NCBI GenBank assembly: GCA_903929795.1
Contig: CAIYWC010000091.1
Span: forward strand, 62,001-126,000
Length of the DNA: 64,000 bases
Source: an uncultured Myxococcales bacterium
Lineage (GTDB): Bacteria > Myxococcota_A > UBA9042
Reading direction: 5' to 3'
The notes under the pieces were generated by a model. The model did no database searches. It was not told where the DNA came from and saw only the letters and a program-made list of their open reading frames with translations. Positions 49,382 through 57,511 of this stretch are shown here, piece by piece. How positions within the stretch are numbered: the stretch's first letter is position 1; every line of letters begins with the position of its first letter. The translations under genes were made by a program, and so were the position numbers.

Positions 49382-49960
49382 TCAGGACTGCCGAGCCCGT
49401 CTTCTCCCTTCCAAGTCAGTCGGCGCCCGCGGTTCTTGACCCTCGCGACACGGCACAATCCCCACAGCAGCGCGCAGGCGTTGCAGCAGGCGCTGGTGCG
49501 CGCGGTGCAGTTGATCCTCGGACCAGCGCGCGTTCTGCGCCACTTCCCGCAGCGCCCGGTCCTGCCCGTACACCGCCTGCAGCACGAGGCGCTCGCAGCT
49601 CGGCAGTTCGTCGGCGACGCGTTCCACCGTGCGCCAGGCATCGAGCTGCTCGGAAATCGTTGGCCCGGCCTGCAGTTGCGACACTTCGCGCACGGACGCG
49701 CACGCCCGCAGGTAGCGCGCTTCTGCCCGCACGGCATCCAGGGCGCGGCCGCGCATGCGCGCATAGGCAAAAGTCGTCAGTCGCGTGCCGCGCCGGGCAT
49801 CAAAACGCCGCTGACTCTCCAGCAGCCCCAGCGTCGCCTCGCTGGCCAGGTCCAGGCGCTGCGCCGCCGCGCGGTTTTGCCGCACGCCGACCGCCACGGC
49901 CATGCGGACCCCGCCCGCGTCGCAGCAGCCAAAAGATGAACCGGAAATGCGCAGTTTCAT
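49382..49960 (-). CDS. Small sigma-70 family RNA polymerase sigma factor
   Basis: MKLRISGSSFGCC start with GGAGG upstream; LDLASEATLGLLESQRRFDARRGTRLTTFAYARMRGRALDAVRAEARYLR (region 2) and LPSCERLVLQAVYGQDRALREVAQNARWSEDQLHRAHQRLLQRLR (region 4). Confidence 0.82.
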   Translation of the reverse strand: MKLRISGSSFGCCDAGGVRMAVAVGVRQNRAAAQRLDLASEATLGLLESQRRFDARRGTRLTTFAYARMRGRALDAVRAEARYLRACASVREVSQLQAGPTISEQLDAWRTVERVADELPSCERLVLQAVYGQDRALREVAQNARWSEDQLHRAHQRLLQRLRAAVGIVPCREGQEPRAPTDLEGRRRARQS

Positions 49961-50207
49961 GTCAAACCTCCACCAGCCCAAGGCACCGCATTGTGCGGTG
50001 GTCCAGGCAGAAGCAAAGACCGCACCAGCGGCGCTACTTGTCGACACTCATACATGTTTTCAGCAACTTATCGTGCAATTTGCGATCTGTTGCGCCAAAC
50101 CGACGTGGTGCCTGCAGGCCCCAGCGCGATCAAGTGCCAGAAACGTTGACGCGCGTCGCGAGAAGATTATTGTCGCCTCTGTGCGTCCTGCGCACCCAAG
50201 GAAAGCC

Positions 50208-52160
50208 ATGCGTCACGTGTTTCGCCCCGCGCTCCTCCTGCTGATTGCCGGCGCCACTGCCTGCGGTGCGCGCGAGGAGGCGCCCAAGCGCAAGGGCGCG
50301 GATGCGGTCGAGTCTACGGCGGCTCCTGCGGCGGCGGAGGTCAAGCCCGCCGCGGCGCTGTCGCTGGCGCAGATCGCCGCGCAGGTGGCGGCTGAGGCCA
50401 AAAAGCTCCACGACGAGGAGCCGGCTCTGCTGGCGAAGCTGCAAAAGTCCGCGGGTCCAGACGCCAAGGTGCTGAAATCGCTGTATGGCGACCCGGCGCC
50501 GCGGTTCTACGATCGCGCCGGCCAGCTCGGTGCGGACGGTCAGGCGCTGCTGGAGCTGCTCGGGCAGCTGGAACGGCATGGCCTGGACAAGGCCGGCTAC
50601 CGGCTGAGCCAGATCGACGCAGCGACGCAAAAAGTCGTGGAAGCGCTGGCGGCGGAGCACGCGACGCAGCTCGGGCTTGAGAAGTCCCCGCACGCGGCGC
50701 TGACGGCGGCGGCTGCGGCGGGCTGGCTGCACACGGGTCAGGGCAGCGAGGCGGAGTTGGCGCGCGCAGGCGGCGATCAGCTGGGTGCAGACGGGCTGGC
50801 GGCGCTCTCGGGCGCGCTGCCGCAGCTGCTGGCACAAGGGCGGGCGACGCGCGAGGCGATCGAAGCGGCGGACCTGGAGCTGTCGCGGGCGGTGATCCGC
50901 TACGTCGTGGATTTTACGCTGGCCAAGCCGGCGCATCCGCTGCTGTACATGTCGCCGGCGGCGATTCGCAAGCTCGCGGAATCACAGGCGGATAAGATCC
51001 TGGCGACCCTGGGCGCGGCCAAGGGGCACACGGTCGAAGGGCTCAACGGCCTGTGGCCGAGCCACCCGCAGTACCGGCTGCTGCTGGGCGCATACGACAC
51101 CTACAAGAAGCTGGCGGACGCGGGTGGCTGGCAACCGCTGCCCAAGCTGGCGACCAAGAAAGTGCAAAAAGGCGAGACAAATCCCTTTATTGGCGCGATG
51201 CGCGAGCGGCTGCGGGCGGAAGGCTACGACGCCGGCGCGCCGGGCGATCACTACGATGAGACGCTGCTCGAGGCGGTGAAGACGTTCCAGGCGCGCCATC
51301 AGCTGGAGGCGGACGGCGTGGTGGGTAAGCCGACGATCGTGGAGCTGGACGTGCCGGCGGACCAGCGCGTCAAGCAGGTGCAGCTGGCGCTGGAGCGGTA
51401 CCGCGAGTCGGAGGGCCGCGATCCTGGCGAATTCTACATTTGGGTGAACATCGCGTTCCAGCAGCTGTGGATCTACGACGACGGCCAGATGATCGAGACG
51501 CACCGGGTGATCTGCGGCAACAACGACACGGACACGGACCAGCAGACGCAGGTCAAGGGCAAGATCAACCGCACGCGCATGTTCAGTCAGAAGATGACGC
51601 GCGTCATCCTGGCGCCGCGCTGGTATCCGACCCAGCGGGTGATCGAGCTGGAAATCGGCCCCAAGATGGCAAAAGATCCGCTGTTCAAGGAAAAAGAGGG
51701 CTACATCATGGAAGTGCAGCCCGACGGCAAGGAGGTCGTGTACCAAAAAGCCGGCAAGACCAACCTGCTGGGCGACGTGAAATTTCAGGGGCCCAACAAG
51801 TACAACATCTACCTCCACGACACGCCGTTTCGCGAGTTGTTCAAGAAAGTGCGACGCACGTTCAGCCACGGCTGCATCCGCGTGCAAAACCCGGTCGAGC
51901 TGGCGGAGCTGATCCTGGGCCGCGACAAAGGGATGAGCCGCCAAGCGATCAAGGACGCGATCGCCGAGAAGGAAGAGGTCGAGGTCAAGCTGCAGACGCC
52001 GATCCCGGTGCACATCGACTACGCGAGCGTGCTGGTCGACGACGACGGCCACGTGGAGTTTGGCGCCGACGTCTACGGCTACGACGAAGCGTACTTCGCC
52101 GGTGCCCTTCCCGTCGAAGAAGCAAAAGAGTACAAAGCAGCGTCTGCGCGCGGCCTGTAG
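50208..52160 (+). CDS. L,D-transpeptidase (YcbB-like) lipoprotein with peptidoglycan-binding domain
   Basis: MRHVFRPALLLLIAGATACGA lipobox; LLEAVKTFQARHQLEADGVVGKPTI; NKYNIYLHDTPFRELFKKVRRTFSHGCIRVQNPVELAELIL. Confidence 0.95.
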   Translation: MRHVFRPALLLLIAGATACGAREEAPKRKGADAVESTAAPAAAEVKPAAALSLAQIAAQVAAEAKKLHDEEPALLAKLQKSAGPDAKVLKSLYGDPAPRFYDRAGQLGADGQALLELLGQLERHGLDKAGYRLSQIDAATQKVVEALAAEHATQLGLEKSPHAALTAAAAAGWLHTGQGSEAELARAGGDQLGADGLAALSGALPQLLAQGRATREAIEAADLELSRAVIRYVVDFTLAKPAHPLLYMSPAAIRKLAESQADKILATLGAAKGHTVEGLNGLWPSHPQYRLLLGAYDTYKKLADAGGWQPLPKLATKKVQKGETNPFIGAMRERLRAEGYDAGAPGDHYDETLLEAVKTFQARHQLEADGVVGKPTIVELDVPADQRVKQVQLALERYRESEGRDPGEFYIWVNIAFQQLWIYDDGQMIETHRVICGNNDTDTDQQTQVKGKINRTRMFSQKMTRVILAPRWYPTQRVIELEIGPKMAKDPLFKEKEGYIMEVQPDGKEVVYQKAGKTNLLGDVKFQGPNKYNIYLHDTPFRELFKKVRRTFSHGCIRVQNPVELAELILGRDKGMSRQAIKDAIAEKEEVEVKLQTPIPVHIDYASVLVDDDGHVEFGADVYGYDEAYFAGALPVEEAKEYKAASARGL

Positions 52161-52189
52161 GATTCACCCGCGGGCCGCACCAGGCGCGG

Positions 52190-52399
52190 ATGGGCCAACC
52201 GGCTGTCAGGCTTGAAATCGCGATCTCCGTGCTGGCCGATGGCCGCGTGGTGTTTTGCGATTTGCCGCCGGATTTGGCACAAGTACGCGACGTGCTCGCT
52301 GGCGACGTTTCGCCGTGTGGAACCGGATCGACCGCCCGTGCGTCTGAACCCATTGCCGCGGATCCGGCCGGGTCCGACACTGGAGAGTGCCCAGCGTGA
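52190..52399 (+). CDS. Small hypothetical protein, 69 aa
   Basis: MGQPAVRLEIAISVLADGRVVFCDLPPDLAQVRDVLAGDVSP; stop overlaps kinase start (ATGA). Confidence 0.6.
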   Translation: MGQPAVRLEIAISVLADGRVVFCDLPPDLAQVRDVLAGDVSPCGTGSTARASEPIAADPAGSDTGECPA

Positions 52400-54132
52400 T
52401 GCGTCTTTGTCCCAAGTGCGGCAAGAAATGCGAAGAGGCGCGCTGCCCGGATGATGGCACCGCCACGCTCGTGCTCGCGGCCAATCCGGACAGCCGGCTG
52501 GCGGAAGGCACGGAGGTCAACGGCCGCTACCGCATCCGCAACATGATCGGCCAGGGCGGCTTTGGCGCCGTCTACCGCGCGACCAACATCGCCACCGATC
52601 AGGACATGGCGATCAAGCTGCTGGCGGTGTCGCTCGACTCCGACGACAGCGACGTGATCCAGCGGTTCTTTGCCGAAGCGCAGGTCACGGCATCACTGAA
52701 ACACCCGAATACGATTCGCGTTTTCGACTTTGGCCAGACCGAGGGCGGCGCGCTGTACATCGCGATGGAGCTGCTGTCCGGCCGGCCGCTGAACGACGTC
52801 CTCAAGCGCCGCGCGGCGGATGGCAAGGTCCTGACCGAGGACGAGACGATCACCATCGGCGTGCAGATCCTGCGCAGCCTGGCGGAGGCCCACCTCGCAA
52901 ACCTGGTGCACCGCGACTTGAAGCCGCACAACGTGTTCCTGCACGAGGTGGAAGGCGACGATCCGGTGGTGAAAGTGCTGGATTTTGGCATCGCCAAGCG
53001 GCTGGGCTCGAACCTGACCGGCACGGGCAAGGCTTTTGGCACGCCGAGCTACATGAGCCCGGAACAGGCGCAGAACCAGCAGCTCGACAACCGCAGCGAT
53101 TTGTATTCGCTGGCCTGCGTGCTGTTTCAGTGCGTGACAGGCAAGCCGCCGTTTGACGGCGACGACCCGCTGGCCGTGCTGCTCGCGCACGTGACCAAGC
53201 CGCCGCCTGACCTGCGGCAATGCGCGGCGACGCCGGTGAGCGAAACGTTCGTGCGCGTGCTGGAAAAAGGTCTCGCCAAGGATCCGAACGACCGGTACGG
53301 CTCGGCGATCGAGTTCCGTCAAGCGCTGGAGAGCTGCCGCGGGCGCAACCGGACCGACGTCGCGCGCGCGGCCTCGTCGGCGGCGATCGCGGAGCTGATG
53401 CACGGTCTGCCTGCCCCGCCGCCGACGGACCACACCATCGCCTACGGCACGCCCGGTGAGGAGCGCACGACCGCGTTTCCCGGCCTGACACCGCGCGGCG
53501 TGACGCCCGCGTCGGGTTCCAAGTCGCGGCCGATTCCGGCGCCGCCGCGCAGCACCGCCGATGCACCCGACGACGCGGAGGAGCCACTGGCGCCACCGCC
53601 GGGCAACAAGAAGATCTTTGGGCTGATCGGTGGCGTGGGCGCTGTCGTTATCGCCGGGATCCTGCTTTTTGGCCGCCACGCGCCGCCGCCTGTCGCCGCC
53701 GAGGTCAAACCGCCGGTCGAGCCGCCCAAGCTGGTCGTCGCCGTGGAGCCGCCCAAGCCGGAGCCCGCGCCCGAGCCCAAGCCAGAGCCCAAGCCCGCCG
53801 AGCCCAAGCCGGTCGAGGCCAAGCCGGAGGCGGTGCAGGTGCAGCTGGACTCCGACCCCGCTGGTGCGACGATCATCGTGGCCGGCGAGACGCTGGGCAA
53901 GGCGCCGATGGCGGTCACCGTGCCGCCAGGGGGCCGCGTCAACGCGCTGCTGCGCCTGACGGGTCACCGCGACCTCGAGCTGGAAGTGACCCAAGCGGAC
54001 GCGCCCGTGAAGACCGCCCGCCTGACGCCAGTGCCGACGACCAAGCCGACCGGCGCAGTTCACAAGCCAAGTGGCGGGAGCGGCACCAAACCCGGCAAGG
54101 ACGGCTCAAGCTCGCTGGACGAGCGCATTTGA
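52399..54132 (+). CDS. Ser/Thr protein kinase with N-terminal zinc-ribbon and C-terminal PEGA-like domain
   Basis: CPKCGKKCEEARCPDDG; IGQGGFGAVYRATN, LVHRDLKPHNVFL, VLDFGIAKRLG, GTPSYMSPEQ; PEPKPEPKPAEPKP linker; DPAGATIIVAGETLGKAPMAVTVPPG. Alternative start 52387. Confidence 0.95.
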   Translation: MRLCPKCGKKCEEARCPDDGTATLVLAANPDSRLAEGTEVNGRYRIRNMIGQGGFGAVYRATNIATDQDMAIKLLAVSLDSDDSDVIQRFFAEAQVTASLKHPNTIRVFDFGQTEGGALYIAMELLSGRPLNDVLKRRAADGKVLTEDETITIGVQILRSLAEAHLANLVHRDLKPHNVFLHEVEGDDPVVKVLDFGIAKRLGSNLTGTGKAFGTPSYMSPEQAQNQQLDNRSDLYSLACVLFQCVTGKPPFDGDDPLAVLLAHVTKPPPDLRQCAATPVSETFVRVLEKGLAKDPNDRYGSAIEFRQALESCRGRNRTDVARAASSAAIAELMHGLPAPPPTDHTIAYGTPGEERTTAFPGLTPRGVTPASGSKSRPIPAPPRSTADAPDDAEEPLAPPPGNKKIFGLIGGVGAVVIAGILLFGRHAPPPVAAEVKPPVEPPKLVVAVEPPKPEPAPEPKPEPKPAEPKPVEAKPEAVQVQLDSDPAGATIIVAGETLGKAPMAVTVPPGGRVNALLRLTGHRDLELEVTQADAPVKTARLTPVPTTKPTGAVHKPSGGSGTKPGKDGSSSLDERI

Positions 54133-54164
54133 GCTTGCGGACCCCGGTCGAACCGCACAGCTAT

Positions 54165-54183
54165 CCGGTCGCGAAACGACCGG
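54165..54183. terminator. Candidate bidirectional hairpin between convergent genes
   Basis: CCGGTCG-CGAAA-CGACCGG perfect 7-bp stem; no U-tract. Confidence 0.4.
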
Positions 54184-54238
54184 GAGCGCTGTCCGGCTGA
54201 ATCCGACGCGGACGCGGGCCGCAACGTGGATTGACCAG

Positions 54239-55777
54239 CTACTTGACGCGAATCCGCACCAAGCAGGTCCGACCGTCCGCGGTACAGACTGGATCCCTGC
54301 CGATTTGCGCCCACATCGCCTCGACTGAGCCGCCGGATGCGGGCGTCACCAGCATCTGGTCCATCGAGAACGCCGCACCAAAATTGACGCCTTGCAGCGG
54401 CGGATGCAGTTGCCGCAGCGCCGTCGCCAGCGCGTTGCCGCCCAGATGGCCCGGCAGGATGCCCGTGGCGACCGGTTTGCGATACAGCAAGCCCATGTCG
54501 GCCGGTCGGAGCACCGCGGGCTGCGCGCCCAGCGACGTCGCCATGATGCCGGGCAGGTGCGCGAGCAGGTTGCGGCGATCGGGCGCGGCGAGCCGCTGGT
54601 CGGCCAAAAACGCCAGCAATGTCGCGATCGCCAGCACGACGCCGCCCGCGCGCACGCCCGGGGAGCCGCGCGCCCACAGCTCGCGCGCGACGTCCACCGC
54701 GAGGACCGCCGCCAGCAGGATCAGGCCCGGCGCGAGAAGCGCCACGCCATCGACCAGGCCCGGGGTCGGTAGACCCAGCCAAACGAGCGCGAGCGCGGTA
54801 CCAAAAACCACGGCGCTCGGCAGCGCGGTCGGGTCGCTCGGCCGGCGGATCGCACCCACCGCCGCCGCGCAGGCGAGCACCAGCACCGGCGTCGTGATTT
54901 GGCCGGCGAAAACGACGAGCGGGCCCAGCAGCGGCCAGTCCGCCACGCCGCCGAGCAATGGCGCCACCGTGGGCGCGCGCCACTCGGCGATCTGCCGGGT
55001 CCACGCCAGCTTGAGGCCACCCGCGCCATAAGTCGCCGCCACGATGCCGGCGGCCAGCGCGAAGCCCGCCAGATTGGGCACCGTCACCGCGTGCGGCCAC
55101 AGGCCTTCGTGCGGCTCGACGCCAGCCAGCGGCTCCACGCCGCGCCGCAGCGGCAGGATCAGCACAGCCAGGAGTGCGACGACCGCGAGCGGCAGCCCCA
55201 GCGGATGCAGCAGCACGAGGCACGCCAGCGCCACGCCAAGCAGCACCGCCGAGAGCAGCGGCCGCGCCCAAGCAATCAGGCCCGCCAGCACGGCCAACAG
55301 CAGCGCGGCGGCCAAAGGCGCCTCCGCACCCACGGTCGTCAGCAGCCCGCGCGACAGTGGCCAGAGCAGGAACAGGCCCACCGCGGCGATCGCGGCGGTC
55401 AACCCGCGCAGCTGCCATGCCACCAGGAGCACCGTCGCCAGCAAGCCCCCCGCGGCCGCAAATTGCCAGACCGAGACGGCTTGCCCCAGCGACAGGCCGA
55501 CCGCCGCACTCTTGCGCCACAGCAGGGCCACCAACCCGACGTCGGGCACGCCCCCGGGACGCGCCACGCCGTCCAGCCACGACGCGGCCGACGCCGCCCA
55601 ATCCAGTCCACGCACTTGCAGCACGCCGGCCAGCCCCAGGCACAGACCGATGGCCAGAAACCGCCCCGACGGGGCCAGCCAGCGCGGGGACCGGGGCGAC
55701 GGCCGCGGCGCCTCAGGCGGCTCTGGCGGCTTTGCCGCAGAGGCAAGGTCAATCGTGGCGATCGAATCAGAGTTCAT
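54239..55777 (-). CDS. Polytopic membrane protein, 512 aa
   Basis: Many hydrophobic segments (AAIAAVGLFLLWPLSRGLLTTV, LAAALLLAVLAGLIAWARPLLSAVLLGVALACLVLL...); stop overlapped by the next gene architecture. Confidence 0.78.
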   Translation of the reverse strand: MNSDSIATIDLASAAKPPEPPEAPRPSPRSPRWLAPSGRFLAIGLCLGLAGVLQVRGLDWAASAASWLDGVARPGGVPDVGLVALLWRKSAAVGLSLGQAVSVWQFAAAGGLLATVLLVAWQLRGLTAAIAAVGLFLLWPLSRGLLTTVGAEAPLAAALLLAVLAGLIAWARPLLSAVLLGVALACLVLLHPLGLPLAVVALLAVLILPLRRGVEPLAGVEPHEGLWPHAVTVPNLAGFALAAGIVAATYGAGGLKLAWTRQIAEWRAPTVAPLLGGVADWPLLGPLVVFAGQITTPVLVLACAAAVGAIRRPSDPTALPSAVVFGTALALVWLGLPTPGLVDGVALLAPGLILLAAVLAVDVARELWARGSPGVRAGGVVLAIATLLAFLADQRLAAPDRRNLLAHLPGIMATSLGAQPAVLRPADMGLLYRKPVATGILPGHLGGNALATALRQLHPPLQGVNFGAAFSMDQMLVTPASGGSVEAMWAQIGRDPVCTADGRTCLVRIRVK

Positions 55778-56508
55778 GGCGTGGGCCTGCCGATCTGGTC
55801 GTGCTTTGCCGGCGGCGTGCGCGCCAGCGGCTTGTCGATCGGCGTCTGCTCACCCGGCGCCCGGCGCTTGCCGGTCATCAGCACTTCGGCGCACGCCAGC
55901 CGCCAGTCGTTGTCCCCGGCCGAGATCTCCAACCGCAGCTCGCCGCGCATGCGACCGTTGGGCAAATCCACATCGAGATCCGGGTGATCGCGGCCGTCCA
56001 TCGCCGTCAGCGTGCCGACCGACTGGCCCGCGGCGAAGATCTGCAGGCGCGTGGCCTGACCGCTCGCGACGTCGTCCAGCAGCCGGAGGCGCGCTTCCAA
56101 GTGGTCGCCGATGTTCAGCTCCGGCCACTTCACGATCGTCATCGCGTTGCCGGCGTGCGGGTGCAGCCAAAGACAATGAATCGGCTTGCCCGCGGCCAGA
56201 CCGGCGTACGGACCAACAAACGCGAAATCCTGCGCGCCGCAATGCCAGCGACCGTCGCCTGGCTGCCACGTGCAGGGCTGCTCCGCGCTGCCTGGCTTGC
56301 GCACGGACACGACCGCCGTGGACAGGTGTTCTTCCGCGCGAAAGGTCGCGTCGGGCGCGTTTTGCGCGTCGGCGGGCGCACGCAGGGACAGCCACAGCGC
56401 GGCGATCGCCGCAGACAGCGCCAGGATCGTCCACAGGCCGATCGGCGTCGTCGACGCAGCTTGCGGCGGCGCGGCGCGATCGCGAAGTTCCAGACGGGTC
56501 CAGGCCAT
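55774..56508 (-). CDS. Membrane-anchored hypothetical protein, 244 aa
   Basis: MAWTRLELRDRAAPPQAASTTPIGLWTILALSAAIAALWLSLRAP; overlaps downstream gene by 4 bp. Confidence 0.75.
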   Translation of the reverse strand: MAWTRLELRDRAAPPQAASTTPIGLWTILALSAAIAALWLSLRAPADAQNAPDATFRAEEHLSTAVVSVRKPGSAEQPCTWQPGDGRWHCGAQDFAFVGPYAGLAAGKPIHCLWLHPHAGNAMTIVKWPELNIGDHLEARLRLLDDVASGQATRLQIFAAGQSVGTLTAMDGRDHPDLDVDLPNGRMRGELRLEISAGDNDWRLACAEVLMTGKRRAPGEQTPIDKPLARTPPAKHDQIGRPTP

Positions 56509-57511
56509 GTGCCTCCGACGAGGTGATCGCCGCTGTGTAGCCGTCTGAGTAGCGCAGCGGACCGTTCTGCGCAAGGGTTGCCGCTGGATCCGCGGGCGGT
56601 TGCGCGGCAGCGGGTTTGACACGGCCCCCCGGGCGCCGTATCTTGTCATGGCCCTCAGGGTGACCGCGTGGGGTTGTGGTTCAGCGCGTGGCTATGGAGC
56701 CATGACTGCGGACCGGCGACCTGCTGTGCTGTCTGGAACGAGCGACGATGTCTGAAACGAGGTGCTGAGCGCTCTGTGATGAGCCGCGACGCGCCTCCAG
56801 GACGAGCCGAGCTGTCTGGAACATGCAGAGCATCCCCGCAAAGGTCACCTGAGCGTGAAGCGTCGCCGTTGGCCGCTGCTGAGGCAGCGATCTGGAGGCG
56901 GTGCGACGCGCGGGCGCTGCCGGTTCAAAGTGGACCAGCGCGCCAACCGGCCCGTGTGTGCGGCTTCCTCGCAGGAGCGTGCGCCCACGGATGAGGCACG
57001 GACGACTGAGCAGGTTGCCTTTTGCGGGCAGCCGACCGACCGCCAGCGCTGGCAAGCTTGCACGCGTTTGGCACCTGCGGAGGAGTTCCGGCTGCACGGA
57101 GAGCCGATGGCACATGAAGTTTGGCCCGCGTGGAGTACGCCGCCCTTTGTGACCGTCATTTTCCGTTGCCAGGCTGAACTCGCCGCAAGAGCGTAGAGCG
57201 ACTTCGCGATGTTTCGAACGACCACTGCAACTTCGGTAACCCGCGCCCCCGCATCTGGCGGTTGGGCGTGGCGCCGAGCCGATTGCCGATCAGACCATAT
57301 GCGTCGATCGACGCGATCGCGCTTTTCTGCAGTGCTATCCAGCACATCCCGCTCCTGCGTTTCAGCCTCTGCTTTGTCGTTCCTGCCGATGCAACCCCAG
57401 TCCTCCGGTCGCGCTGGCTAGAAAAGCCGCGAGTCGCGCCGAGTTGGACTGATCGCGCTGTCATTCGCCGGGCTCTTGCCTGCGTGAACGGCCGCATCGG
57501 AGTGTGAGAAA

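Noticed and set aside
56855-57196. Possible 113-aa CDS starting GTG
   Set aside because: Composition ambiguous and no recognisable motif; kept as non-coding gap pending homology search.
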